DNA of 36,571 nucleotides from Hyphococcus sp. (GCA_021776395.1 JAJFFZ010000200.1:1-36571); one strand, 5' to 3'. Shown: positions 7,512-15,856, counted from the stretch's first letter. The notes: generated from the letters alone by a model not told the origin. Translations and numbers: made by a program.

Positions 7512-7556
7512 CCCCTCCGTCAGCTTCGCTGACACCTCCCCCGTAAACGGGGGAGG
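7512..7556 (-). repeat. Two-hairpin palindromic repeat, family A copy 2
   Basis: Its reverse complement matches the copy at 30286-30330 over all 45 nt. It has one hairpin with CTCCCCCG/CGGGGGAG arms and one with GTCAGC/GCTGAC arms around GAA. It lies between the convergent transporter and membrane-protein genes and could terminate either. Confidence 0.85.
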
Positions 7557-7628
7557 AATACCAAAGGCAAAATGAGAGACGCATTTTTCACTTTGGCGCT
7601 ACTCCAGCGCGTGCTGCTCGCCGCCCTA

Positions 7629-8495
7629 TCAACCGGGCTTCATGATCATCTTGTGAATGGAAACGATATAGGCGACCGCCTTAACGTCGCCTTTGGCAGC
7701 ATTGGCAAATGAACCTTCAAGTTCCTCAAGGGCTTTGCGCCCCTGTTCGCTCTTTCCCATAGTCGTGCGTAATTCATCGATCATCCGCGCGGTATCTTCT
7801 GGGGTAAGATCGGCGCTTTGCATGCGCGCCTTGTCTCGATTTTCCTCTATGGTCTCACGAAACGCCCTGATGACAATGTCCTCTTTGGCGTTAAGGGCGT
7901 CAATGGAATCCACGGAAATGACTTTGTTGGCGTGTTTGTGGACATCCTCGCTGGAAATAGATTTTAACAAAGCGAGCAGCCCGACAAGGTCGCCCGCGCA
8001 CTCATTGAGGTGTTCGGCGTTTAATATGTTGCCGGTATGGACATATAAAAGCCGCCAGCTTTCGGGCAGTTTTTTTTCAGAGGCCGCGACGTCCTTGGTG
8101 ATCCTGATATAGTTCAGGAAACGCCCAGCCGAACCTTTCAGGGTTTCGATGAGTTGCTGTTTTTCGTTTTCAAATCGCAAATCTAGGTTTTTGCGCGCCC
8201 CGGTTTGCGCAACAGACGCCCGCGAGACCATCAGCTCAAGGAGAATGCGCGCTTCCTGCAAGCCATCGACGATTTCGGTTTCCCGGCGATATTCCGCCGA
8301 CTGCATATAAAGCGCGATGACGAGACCGATCGTGGCGATAATCAACGCAAGCGACGCACTGACAGCGTTTGAGTTTTCCGCGTTGCCGGTAACCAGATTG
8401 CCCACCGGGAGAAACAACAGCGCAAAACTCACCGCAACAGCCGTTAGCGCCAGTATCAATACTAATAGTGTAAGGAAGTTCAGTCTTTTCTTCAT
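7629..8495 (-). CDS. Unknown two-helix membrane protein with long cytoplasmic helical region
   Basis: A 288-residue protein not recognised. Two N-terminal membrane helices (about residues 8-31 and 46-65) are followed by about 220 soluble residues that look almost wholly helical and charged, with likely coiled-coil stretches (around 68-115 and 205-265). There are no obvious catalytic motifs and only one cysteine. It starts 39 nt behind the end of purL-bolA on the same strand, where many alphaproteobacteria carry a monothiol glutaredoxin gene instead. It may be co-transcribed with purL-bolA, but no functional link is visible. The ATG is preceded by GAGGGGCGACG, an acceptable ribosome-binding site. 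Confidence 0.75.
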   Translation of the reverse strand: MKKRLNFLTLLVLILALTAVAVSFALLFLPVGNLVTGNAENSNAVSASLALIIATIGLVIALYMQSAEYRRETEIVDGLQEARILLELMVSRASVAQTGARKNLDLRFENEKQQLIETLKGSAGRFLNYIRITKDVAASEKKLPESWRLLYVHTGNILNAEHLNECAGDLVGLLALLKSISSEDVHKHANKVISVDSIDALNAKEDIVIRAFRETIEENRDKARMQSADLTPEDTARMIDELRTTMGKSEQGRKALEELEGSFANAAKGDVKAVAYIVSIHKMIMKPG

Positions 8496-8534
8496 CGTCG
8501 CCCCTCGGTCTTTGCAAAATCTCAGCGGGAGGCG

Positions 8535-8768
8535 TTACTCCCGCGCTTCCGTTTCCAGCGCCAGCGCGTGCAGCTCGCCGCCCATGCGGCCTTTGAGGGC
8601 TTTGTAGACCAGTTGATGTTGCTGGATGCGGGTTTTGTCGTTGAACGCCGCCGAGATGATGCGGGCGCGATAGTGATCGCCGTCGCCGGCGAGGTCCTCG
8701 ATTTCGATGTCCGCATCGGGCATGGCGTCGAGAATGAGCTTTTTGATATCTTCAGCGGCCATCGGCAT
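8535..8768 (-). CDS. BolA family protein (IbaG/YrbA type), as PurL C-terminal domain or internally started gene
   Basis: Seventy-seven residues beginning [10 protein letters not shown]. The pattern [22 protein letters not shown] in outline, KALKGRMG, and closing ELHALALET match the small IbaG/YrbA branch of BolA, which binds [2Fe-2S] clusters together with monothiol glutaredoxins. An ideal ribosome-binding site (AAAAGGAGA, then 8-9 nt to ATG at 8768) lies inside the PurL reading frame and encodes its MEKET residues. So BolA was clearly once a separate gene and may still be started internally at 8768 or 8762. In many alphaproteobacteria purL-bolA-grxD lie in this order; here no grxD follows. 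Confidence 0.85.
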   Translation of the reverse strand: MPMAAEDIKKLILDAMPDADIEIEDLAGDGDHYRARIISAAFNDKTRIQQHQLVYKALKGRMGGELHALALETEARE

Positions 8769-11264
8769 CGGCAAGGTCTCCTTTTCCATTGCGGCATTCA
8801 TATAGTCCGGCAGCGCGGCTTCCCAAAGATCGCTGAGATCTAGCAGCGACAGGGCGTCGGTCTCGTCGAGCAAAATATCCGGCCCGCCGAAGCGGCCCAG
8901 CTTTGACGCCTGAACGCCGGCCATGGCTGATTTTAGCAATAGCGTGTCGGCGGCGGATGGCGATGCGGCAACGAGATAGCGCGCCTGGTCTTCGCCGAAC
9001 CAGAACGCGGCTTTGCGTTGCTTGACCGGGGTTGCCAGATTAAGCCCGCGCCCCGCCGCCAGCGCCATTTCCGCTGCCGCCACCAGCAAGCCGCCATCAG
9101 AAACATCGTGGCAGGCGGTAACCAGGCCTTCATCAATCAGCTTACGGATTAACTCGCCGGTCTTGCGTTCAGCGTCGAGGTCAACCGGCGGCGGCGCGCC
9201 GTCTTCCATCGCGAACAGCTCGCGCAAATATAGCGACTGGCCAAGCCATCCGCGCGTCACGCCAATCGCGATCAGCTCCTCGCCCGCTTCCGCGCCGCCA
9301 ATGCGCACCGCCTTGGAGACATCTTCCAAAACGCCAACGCCGCCGATTGCCGGGGTCGGCGCAATCGCCTCGCCATTGGTTTCATTATAAAGCGAGACAT
9401 TGCCGGAGACCACCGGGTAGCCGAGCGCCTCGCAAGCCTCAGCGATGCCGTCAATGGCGCCGACAAACTGCGCCATGATTTCCGGGCGTTCGGGATTGCC
9501 GAAGTTAAGGCAATTGGTAATCGCCAACGGCGCGGCGCCAGTTGCGCAAATATTGCGATAGGTTTCGGCCACCGCCTGCTTGGCGCCTTCATGGGGGTCG
9601 GCCCTGACATAGCGCGGCGTCACATCGGTAGTGATCGCCAACGCCCGCGCGGTTCCATGGACACGCACCAGCGCCGCGTCGCCGCCGGGCGCGATCACCG
9701 TGTCGCCCATCACCGAGTGGTCATATTGCTCCCAGATCCAGCGGCGCGAACACAAATCCGGCGCGGTCATCAGCTTGGCCAGCGCCGTCAGCATGGTGTC
9801 GCCGCCGGCGGTCTCGGCGAGCGTTGCGGTTTCTTCGTTGTGCTCAACCTTCGCGCTCTCAACCATGCCCGATGCGGCGAGGTTGGATGCAGCTTCCTCA
9901 AACCCTGAAAAGGCGACGCCTTCCGGTTTTGAGCGGGCATAAATCCGCGCCTCGCCGGCGCTGATTGTCAAACCCACGGCGTCCACCAAATCACCGTCGC
10001 TGAGCCGGTCGCCGATCAGCGCATCGGCAATGACGCGCATTTCCGCCTCGCTTTTGCCGGGCGCTTTGAGGACGGCTTGCGCTTCGCGATAAGTTACCGT
10101 CGGGTCTTCCAGCGGCGCGGGCTTTTCAAGCGCGCTATGGGGCCGGTCATAATTCGGCGCGCCATCGGCCAGCGGCGGCACCGGTAAATCCGCGGCGATC
10201 TCGCCTTTGTGGTTGATCACCAGCCGGCCAGTGTCCGTAGTGACGCCGATGACCGCGAAATCAACGCCCCATTTATCGAAGATCGCCCGGGCGCTCTCTT
10301 CTTCACCGGGCTTCAGCACCATCAGCATGCGCTCCTGGCTTTCCGACAGCAGCATCTCATAGGCGGTCATGTTGTCTTCGCGCTGGGGAACCGCATCGAG
10401 ATCAAGCTCAAACCCGCCCCCACCTTTCGCCGCCATCTCAACCGATGAAGAGGTGAGCCCCGCCGCGCCCATATCCTGAATGGCGATAATTGCATCGGAC
10501 GCCATCAGCTCCAGACAGGCCTCAAGAAGAAGCTTTTCCGTAAACGGATCGCCGACCTGCACGGTCGGGCGTTTTTCATCCGAGGCGTCGTCAAACTCGG
10601 CCGAGGCCATGGTCGCGCCGTGGATGCCGTCGCGGCCGGTCTTGGAGCCGACATAAACCACCGGATTGCCGGCGCCGCGGGCGGCGGAATAAAAAATCTT
10701 GTGCTTTTCGGCGACGCCCACCGTCATCGCATTGACTAAAATGTTGCCATTATAGCCGTCGTGAAAGTTGGTCTCGCCGCCGACCGTCGGCACGCCCATG
10801 CAATTGCCGTAGCCGCCAATCCCGGCGACCACGCCGGACACCAGATGCCGGGTTTTGGGATGGCCCCAGCCGCCAAAGCGCAGCGCATTCAGGTTCGCCA
10901 CGGGCCGCGCGCCCATGGTGAAGACATCGCGCATAATCCCGCCGACGCCGGTCGCCGCGCCCTGATAGGGTTCAATAAAAGACGGGTGGTTGTGGCTTTC
11001 CATCTTGAAGATGGCGGCGAGGCCTTCGCCAATATCGATAACGCCGGCATTCTCGCCCGGACCGCAAATCACCCACGGCGCGCTGGTGGGGAGCTTTTTC
11101 AGATGCCTGCGTGAGGATTTATAAGAACAATGCTCCGACCACATCACCGAGAACACGCCCAGCTCAACCAGATTCGGCGCACGGCCCATATGCTCCCTGA
11201 CGCGGTCATATTCTTCCGGCGTCAGGCCATGCTCGGCGACAATTTCGGGGGTGATGGTCGTCAT
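8535..11264 (-). CDS. purL: PurL (FGAM synthase subunit II) fused in frame to an IbaG/YrbA-type BolA domain
   Basis: A 909-residue reading frame. Residues 1-832 are small-type PurL, which makes formylglycinamidine ribonucleotide from FGAR, ATP and glutamine-derived ammonia in purine synthesis, with PurQ and PurS as partners (not in this window). Visible landmarks: EHCSYKSS (44-51, with the catalytic-site histidine), ESHNHPS (89-95), [17 protein letters not shown] (262-270), GNVSLYNE (621-628) and HDVSDGGL (719-726). Two oddities: about 100 extra residues at 386-489, between YDRPH and [18 protein letters not shown], where usual PurL has a short link; and no stop after the normal PurL end (about residue 825), so translation continues into a complete BolA domain (833-909). 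CAGGAAC lies upstream of the start. Confidence 0.92.
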   Translation of the reverse strand: MTTITPEIVAEHGLTPEEYDRVREHMGRAPNLVELGVFSVMWSEHCSYKSSRRHLKKLPTSAPWVICGPGENAGVIDIGEGLAAIFKMESHNHPSFIEPYQGAATGVGGIMRDVFTMGARPVANLNALRFGGWGHPKTRHLVSGVVAGIGGYGNCMGVPTVGGETNFHDGYNGNILVNAMTVGVAEKHKIFYSAARGAGNPVVYVGSKTGRDGIHGATMASAEFDDASDEKRPTVQVGDPFTEKLLLEACLELMASDAIIAIQDMGAAGLTSSSVEMAAKGGGGFELDLDAVPQREDNMTAYEMLLSESQERMLMVLKPGEEESARAIFDKWGVDFAVIGVTTDTGRLVINHKGEIAADLPVPPLADGAPNYDRPHSALEKPAPLEDPTVTYREAQAVLKAPGKSEAEMRVIADALIGDRLSDGDLVDAVGLTISAGEARIYARSKPEGVAFSGFEEAASNLAASGMVESAKVEHNEETATLAETAGGDTMLTALAKLMTAPDLCSRRWIWEQYDHSVMGDTVIAPGGDAALVRVHGTARALAITTDVTPRYVRADPHEGAKQAVAETYRNICATGAAPLAITNCLNFGNPERPEIMAQFVGAIDGIAEACEALGYPVVSGNVSLYNETNGEAIAPTPAIGGVGVLEDVSKAVRIGGAEAGEELIAIGVTRGWLGQSLYLRELFAMEDGAPPPVDLDAERKTGELIRKLIDEGLVTACHDVSDGGLLVAAAEMALAAGRGLNLATPVKQRKAAFWFGEDQARYLVAASPSAADTLLLKSAMAGVQASKLGRFGGPDILLDETDALSLLDLSDLWEAALPDYMNAAMEKETLPMPMAAEDIKKLILDAMPDADIEIEDLAGDGDHYRARIISAAFNDKTRIQQHQLVYKALKGRMGGELHALALETEARE
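9798..10109 (-). other. Extra segment of about 100 residues inside PurL
   Basis: Residues about 386-489 of PurL (from [10 protein letters not shown] to AETAGGDTM) have no counterpart in the usual 730-745-residue enzymes, which pass from the YDRP motif almost straight to the [10 protein letters not shown] motif. The frame is open with normal codon use, so it is translated. The segment has short predicted helices and strands ([28 protein letters not shown]), so it may be a small folded domain rather than filler. I do not recognise it. Confidence 0.65.
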
Positions 11265-11282
11265 GAAAGTTCCTGTAGTCTG

Positions 11283-11301
11283 GCGGGGCGATCTGCCCCG
11301 C
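11283..11301 (-). other. Hairpin in the leader of purL
   Basis: A perfect 7-bp stem (GCGGGGC / GCCCCGC) with a 5-nt loop lies 18 nt before the purL start, ahead of its ribosome-binding site, and about 107 nt past the stop of the upstream gene on the same strand. No T-tract follows. It could be the upstream gene's terminator or a leader structure. Confidence 0.45.
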
Positions 11302-11407
11302 AGATAATCGGCGTTCGCGCCGCGTTAGTGATTAAGGCAAACCCCATATGCCGAATACGGGTTCAATATGCCAGTTGATCGATCCGTGCAAATCAATGCG
11401 CGTCTGG

Positions 11408-12334
11408 TCAGCGCTGCTTGTAGAGATAATCGTCAGCAAGCCCCAAGCGGCGGCAAGATTGCGCCGCCGGGCCGGAGCGCAATATCAGCCGATCCGCGCG
11501 CCTTGCCATCCGCCGCACAACACGCCGTTCAAACGGGCGCAGCCCGTAGCTTTTGTCCAGCCCGAGAATATCCCGGACGTCGCCGGGAATAATATCGACG
11601 GCGGCGCGAACAAGCGAATGTTGCGCGAGCTGCGCGGGCTGCGGGAACGCTGGCGCTTTCTTCATGATGGATAAAAACTCAAAGATAATATCCGAACGTT
11701 CAAACCGCGGCTTCATGGCGGCGAAAAGTTCGTGCAGGTCCTCAAGCGACGCCGGCGCGTCGGTCGCGCCATAAAGCGCCGCCGTGGTTTGGCCTTCTCT
11801 ATAGTATCGGTTTTGATCGTCGTTACTGAGCGGCGCTACATAAGAGGAGTAGGCTTCGAGAAATCCGAACCCCGCCGTTGCCTGCACCCAGGTGAGGAGC
11901 GTGGGGTCGCTCGCGGCATAAGGCTCGCCCGATGGGGTGACGCCAGCGATGGCGCCATGGCGACGGTTGACGCCGTCGATCATCGCCCGCGCAACGCTCT
12001 GCGCGCCATAGACCGTCACCATCGCCGCCAACCCGGTGCGTTTCAGTCTGGTAACCGGATCGCTCCGGAAAGACGTGTTGTCCCAAACGCCCGACCGCAC
12101 CCGCGGCTCGGCGAATTCCAAAATCACCGCCGCGACGCCGCCGATAAAAAGCGAAACCGGATTTTTAAATATCCGCCATGAAACTGAAGCCGGCCCATTG
12201 ATCGCCGGCTCCCCGCAAGGCGTGGCAAAATCAACGCTTAAAAGCCGGTCATCTTTAAGATAGACTGCCGCCGCCTGGTCAAGGCGCTTTTCAATCGTCC
12301 GCTTAACCCGCGTTTTTAGCGCCGTTACCGGCAT
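11408..12334 (-). CDS. MpaB/DUF2236 oxygenase-family protein
   Basis: About 308 residues. The opening GEPAINGPASVSWRIFKNPVSLFIGGVAA in outline, then EFAEPRVRSGVWDNTSFRSDPVTRLKRT, the RRHGAIAG histidine motif, DPTLLTWVQATAGFGF and the late R-x3-R tail are typical of the DUF2236 family, now named after the fungal oxygenase MpaB and the rubber oxygenase Lcp. In Lcp the histidine motif region binds a b-type heme. The substrate of bacterial members is mostly unknown. I chose ATG at 12334 because AAGGGTAGG lies about 8 nt before it; an upstream GTG at 12343 would overlap that site. It precedes purL on the same strand but is probably unrelated to it. Confidence 0.82.
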   Translation of the reverse strand: MPVTALKTRVKRTIEKRLDQAAAVYLKDDRLLSVDFATPCGEPAINGPASVSWRIFKNPVSLFIGGVAAVILEFAEPRVRSGVWDNTSFRSDPVTRLKRTGLAAMVTVYGAQSVARAMIDGVNRRHGAIAGVTPSGEPYAASDPTLLTWVQATAGFGFLEAYSSYVAPLSNDDQNRYYREGQTTAALYGATDAPASLEDLHELFAAMKPRFERSDIIFEFLSIMKKAPAFPQPAQLAQHSLVRAAVDIIPGDVRDILGLDKSYGLRPFERRVVRRMARRADRLILRSGPAAQSCRRLGLADDYLYKQR

Positions 12335-12500
12335 GAACGCCACCTACCCTTCAACGCCCGTCCCCAGCCTTACTATAGCGAAAAACTGAGCCCAACTGTG
12401 GCAATAGGGCGACGGTTTCGAGTTCATTCACATTGGCGCGAATGGGCTTGATGTTCGTGTCAGATCGGCTACCGCTAGCGGCAGGATCGAAAAAGGCGCC

Positions 12501-13553
12501 ATGATGAACATTCAGGACAATGTAAAAGACTATTACGGCAAGGTGCTGACCGCGACGTCGGACCTTAAGACCAGCGCCTGCTGCACCATGGACGCGCCGC
12601 CGGATTATCTCAAAACCGTGCTCGCCAATATTCACCCGGAAGTGGCCGCGCGATATTATGGCTGCGGGCTGGTGGCGCCGCTGGCGCTTGAAGGCGCGCG
12701 CGTTCTCGACCTTGGTTCCGGCTCCGGTCAGGACGCCTATGCGCTGGCTCAGCTGGTCGGCGCAGAGGGTGCGGTGATCGGCGTTGATATGACGCCCGAA
12801 CAGCTCGCCGTGGCGCGGGAGCATCTAGATTGGCATACGGAGAAATTCGGCTTTGCTAATGTTCGCTTCATCGAGGGCGATATTGAAAACCTTGAGGCGC
12901 TGGCGCTGGAGCCGGCCAGTTTCGATGTCATTATATCCAATTGCGTGATTAATCTGGTTGCAGACAAAGCCAAGGTGTTCCGCAGCGCGCACGGGTTGCT
13001 GAAGCCGGGCGGCGAATTTTACTTCTCCGACGTCTATGCTGACCGCCGGCTGCCGGAATCTCTGCGCCATGACCCGGTGGCGCAAGGCGAATGTCTCGGC
13101 GGCGCGCTTTACTGGAATGATTTTTTAAATATCGCCAAGGCGGCAAGCTTTGCCGACCCCCGGCTGGTGAGCGATGAGCCGATTGAAATCAACAATCGCG
13201 CCCTGCGCGAAAGGCTCGGCCAGGCGAGGTTTCATTCCGCAACCTATCGCCTGTTCAAAATCGACGGGCTGGAGCCGGCTTGTGAAGATTATGGCCAGGC
13301 CGTGATCTATCAAGGCGGGCTCGCCCATAGCGACGACGCGCTAATCCTGGACAGCCATCACCTTATTGAAAAAGGCCGGGTGTTTCCCGTCTGCGGAAAT
13401 ACCTACCGTATGCTGAAGGAAAGCCGCTTTGCGCCCTATTTCGATTTCATCGGCGACAGTTCCACACATTACGGAATTTTTCCAGACTGCGGGACGGCGT
13501 CACCGTTTGGGCAGGGCGCCACGGAGGCCAAGGATGGCAATGCGTGTTGTTAA
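12501..13553 (+). CDS. arsM: Arsenite S-adenosylmethionine methyltransferase (ArsM)
   Basis: A 350-residue SAM-dependent methyltransferase. The SAM motif is VLDLGSGSGQDAY (68-80), with DM at 96-97 and the GD/IE acidic pair near 127. All four cysteine positions known from algal ArsM are present: CC at 27-28, C55 in YYGCGL, C148 in SNCVIN and C198 in GECLGG; the last three bind As(III). The C-terminal third (VCGNTYRML, then HYGIF) is the usual ArsM extension, and the protein ends in a CC pair. The enzyme makes mono- to trimethylated arsenic that can leave the cell. No arsR, arsB or arsC is nearby, so it stands alone. ATG at 12504 is an equally likely start. Confidence 0.92.
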   Translation: MMNIQDNVKDYYGKVLTATSDLKTSACCTMDAPPDYLKTVLANIHPEVAARYYGCGLVAPLALEGARVLDLGSGSGQDAYALAQLVGAEGAVIGVDMTPEQLAVAREHLDWHTEKFGFANVRFIEGDIENLEALALEPASFDVIISNCVINLVADKAKVFRSAHGLLKPGGEFYFSDVYADRRLPESLRHDPVAQGECLGGALYWNDFLNIAKAASFADPRLVSDEPIEINNRALRERLGQARFHSATYRLFKIDGLEPACEDYGQAVIYQGGLAHSDDALILDSHHLIEKGRVFPVCGNTYRMLKESRFAPYFDFIGDSSTHYGIFPDCGTASPFGQGATEAKDGNACC

Positions 13554-13599
13554 ATTCCATTAGATCTTCAGCGAAAATTCAGATTCAAGTCAAACTCCC

Positions 13600-13682
13600 C
13601 CGCTCATCCCCGCGAAAGCGGGGATCCAGAACAGCGCGCGCCGGACGTGGCTCTGGATCCCCGCTTTCGCGGGGATGAGCGG
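13600..13682. repeat. Inverted repeat, family C, between convergent genes
   Basis: Two 31-nt arms (13600-13630 and 13652-13682) are perfect reverse complements; each arm has its own hairpin (CCCCGC..GCGGGG). It lies between the ends of arsM and the DUF1508 gene and is well placed as a two-way terminator. Sequences of this type recur in many alphaproteobacterial genomes. Confidence 0.85.
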
Positions 13683-13718
13683 AAGGTTGTGTGTGGCTCA
13701 GGTTTTTCGCCCGGCGCT

Positions 13719-13991
13719 CTAGTCACTATTATCGATAACAATAATTTCTGCATCGCACGAATTCTGAATTCGCCTAACAGCGGCCTTACAACCGCTTTTG
13801 CTTTTATACCCTTCGCCACCCGATGCGATAGGCTGCCCGTTACCCGCCTTCAGTCGCCAATACCAATCGCCATTTTTCTTACTTTGAAATATCTCGTACT
13901 TATTTCTGCTGGATGATGCTGGTCGCTTCGCCAGCGCATTCGCTGATAACAAACCAGCGATACTAAATCCGAGCAATGCACGTCGTAACAT
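13719..13991 (-). CDS. Secreted DUF1508 (YegP-like) protein
   Basis: Ninety residues from ATG at 13991, which has a strong GAGGAGG 6 nt upstream; a GTG at 14006 lies inside that site and is rejected. Residues 1-21 form a signal peptide (MLRRALLGFSIAGLLSANALA). The mature part is one DUF1508 unit: KYEIFQSKKNGDWYWRLKAGNGQPIASG in outline, then GYKSKSGCKAAVRRIQ. DUF1508 proteins such as YegP are usually cytoplasmic tandem repeats, so a single exported copy is unusual. Two cysteines may form a disulfide in the periplasm. Function unknown. Confidence 0.8.
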   Translation of the reverse strand: MLRRALLGFSIAGLLSANALAKRPASSSRNKYEIFQSKKNGDWYWRLKAGNGQPIASGGEGYKSKSGCKAAVRRIQNSCDAEIIVIDNSD

Positions 13992-14027
13992 AACTAACCT
14001 CCTCACTATAAATATCTGTTATAGCTT

Positions 14028-14687
14028 TCAACGCCCCAGCCGCCACGCCGCCAGCCACACCGCGCTGGCCCAGGCGGCGCCGACGCTCCAGCCGGCGATG
14101 ACGTCAGTTGGGTAGTGGACGCCCAGAAAAACCCGGCTGGCGCCGATCAGGAACACCAACACCAGCGAGGCGCTCAATGCGTAGCGCCGTGCGGCGCGCA
14201 GCTTCAACACATTCGCAATCGCCAGCCCGAAGGTAAGGTATATCGCCGCCGCGCTTGCCGAATGGCCGCTGGGGAAGCTTTTGCTGCTCGCTGAGGTGAG
14301 ATGCGGAAGAAAGTCCGGACGCACGCGGCCGAAAAAATCTTTGAGAATGCCGGTTATCACTGTCTCGCCGATCACCACGGCCAAAAGGACAAACAGAAAC
14401 GACCATTGCTTGTGAATAATGAGCGCGCCGGCGAGCAAGAGGCTGAACACCGTCAGCACCGGCCAGCCGCCGAGTGCGGTAATGTTCTGTACAAAGTATA
14501 ACAGCCATCCGGGGCCGTTCAGCAAAGCCGGATCGTCGCCATTGCGCAATGACAACAGGAAGCTGCGCTCGGCTGTTTCAAAGGCGCCAACGGGCGCCGT
14601 TACGCTGAGAAAAAGGAATATCGCCAGCGACGCCGCCAGCATAATCCATGCAAAACGCGGCGATAGCGCAGCTTCGGGATGCAGCAT
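14028..14687 (-). CDS. PAP2-family membrane phosphatase
   Basis: A 219-residue membrane protein with about six helices and the full PAP2 catalytic signature: K116-x6-RP (KDFFGRVRP), PSGH (139-142) and SR-x5-H-x3-D (S184 to D195, SRVFLGVHYPTD). Such enzymes remove phosphate from lipid phosphates (phosphatidate or undecaprenyl diphosphate) on the outer face of the inner membrane. The gene starts 20 nt behind the LysM protein gene on the same strand, so the two probably form an operon, perhaps linked through envelope upkeep. The exact lipid cannot be told. Confidence 0.9.
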   Translation of the reverse strand: MLHPEAALSPRFAWIMLAASLAIFLFLSVTAPVGAFETAERSFLLSLRNGDDPALLNGPGWLLYFVQNITALGGWPVLTVFSLLLAGALIIHKQWSFLFVLLAVVIGETVITGILKDFFGRVRPDFLPHLTSASSKSFPSGHSASAAAIYLTFGLAIANVLKLRAARRYALSASLVLVFLIGASRVFLGVHYPTDVIAGWSVGAAWASAVWLAAWRLGR

Positions 14688-14707
14688 AACCGGTCAGCTT
14701 ACCGCCG

Positions 14708-15814
14708 CTATCGCGCTGGCCAGCGCTCGGCATAAACCGCATGGCTGATCAAGATTGACGCCCCGGCGCCGCAAGCGCCGTTTGACGACATGGTTCCCCA
14801 GACCGTGACTTCCTTGCCGAGAAGGTCGTCAGCGGGCTGTGTCGTCGATAGCCTGCGCAACACATCATTGTCGGTTTTCAGCAATAAGCACCCATCGGTG
14901 CTGTCGACAATTTCGCCGCGCAGTGAAATTTTTCGCTGTTGCACCAATCGCGGCGTTACGACGATGTCGCCAATTTTTGAATAATCCGGCAGGCGATAAC
15001 CAGTGTCGGCAGCTGGCGTTGTATAATGCGCCGCCGGCACGCCCGGCGTCAGCTGAACCGGTGCGGATGCACTGATCAACCTGCAGTCAGAACCCTCGCC
15101 TTCGCTCATCGCATTGATTTCAACAAACGTATTTTCAGGTGTTGAAATAATTTTCCGCAGCTTATGAATTTTGCCGCCGTCGCGTTTGCGCAAAACCTGA
15201 CATTCGATAAGTTGAATATCCGGCGACGCATTCGCGCCGGCAAATCTCGTCGGCGACGTTGGCAGTCCGGCGCTTTCAATCCGTAATGCAGACAGCCGCT
15301 GATAGCTAAGCGTGTCTGAATTGGCGTGTTGCCGGGCGCCAAGCGGCTCCTCGCGACGCCAGGCCGACCTTGAGGATGAAGAGCCCCACTGATTGCGATA
15401 ACTAATACGTTGCGCTGCTCCGGGGAAATCACCGCCCAGTCCAGCATCACTGATACCAGCATCACTGATAATTGTCCCGCTAACACCATGCGCCGGCCTG
15501 TCGGTTGACGCCGGCTGAACCGTCGGCGCGTCCGCCACAGGCGCGTCCACGAGCGGTATCGTTGAGCGCGTGATCTCATCAGGCAGCGCCAGATACTCGC
15601 CCGGCCGAACATTGCGCGGGTCTACGCCGGGATTGGCCTCATATAGCGCCGACAGATTGACATTGCACTGGCGCGCCACCGTCACCAGGGTGGTCGGCGC
15701 ATCAACTGCGTAAGAGTTGCCGCAACGCCCGGCCGAAGCCGGCGCCGCCAGGACAAAGAACGCCGCGCTTACAGCGCCAATTCCAACGATGTTGCGTGTC
15801 CCGATAGTGCTCAT
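14708..15814 (-). CDS. Secreted LysM-domain protein
   Basis: A 368-residue protein from ATG at 15814, which has GAGGGG upstream; a longer start at 15856 is less likely. It has a signal peptide ending PASA (28) and one LysM domain (about 31-79: SYAVDAPTTLVTVARQCNV in outline, LYEANPGV, PGEYLALP) that would bind peptidoglycan. A low-complexity linker with a doubled ISDAG follows. The last 65 residues (GEIVDSTDGCLLLKTD...GKEVTVWGTMSS..CGAGASILI) resemble small beta-barrel domains of the DUF5818 kind. No peptidase or hydrolase motif is present, so it is probably a structural or regulatory envelope protein. Confidence 0.8.
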   Translation of the reverse strand: MSTIGTRNIVGIGAVSAAFFVLAAPASAGRCGNSYAVDAPTTLVTVARQCNVNLSALYEANPGVDPRNVRPGEYLALPDEITRSTIPLVDAPVADAPTVQPASTDRPAHGVSGTIISDAGISDAGLGGDFPGAAQRISYRNQWGSSSSRSAWRREEPLGARQHANSDTLSYQRLSALRIESAGLPTSPTRFAGANASPDIQLIECQVLRKRDGGKIHKLRKIISTPENTFVEINAMSEGEGSDCRLISASAPVQLTPGVPAAHYTTPAADTGYRLPDYSKIGDIVVTPRLVQQRKISLRGEIVDSTDGCLLLKTDNDVLRRLSTTQPADDLLGKEVTVWGTMSSNGACGAGASILISHAVYAERWPAR

Positions 15815-15856
15815 GACGACCCCTCCATAAGAGATTCTGATTATGGTTAATAACAC

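Larger units (their letters stand above)
7304..7628. other. Repeat-rich intergenic region without genes
   Basis: The 325-nt space between convergent genes consists largely of palindromic segments: an IR with arms TTATACCAA/TTGGTATAA (7336-7344, 7364-7372), a CCCCCGC/GCGGGGG hairpin (7401-7416), a perfect 20-bp palindrome (7417-7436), and a two-hairpin family A copy (7512-7556). An 11-bp direct repeat ATACCAAAGGC begins at 7338 and again at 7558, bracketing the block. Frames through it give peptide strings of repeat origin, not genes. Confidence 0.8.

Noticed and set aside
7401-7556. CRISPR-like array
   Set aside because: The repeats are palindromic units of different sequence without regular spacing, and no cas gene is present.
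7336-7584. Open frame giving SSPVYGGGVSEADGG peptide
   Set aside because: The peptide is the translation of the family A hairpin repeat; the same string appears at 30195-30389. It has no ribosome-binding site or family and is a repeat artefact.
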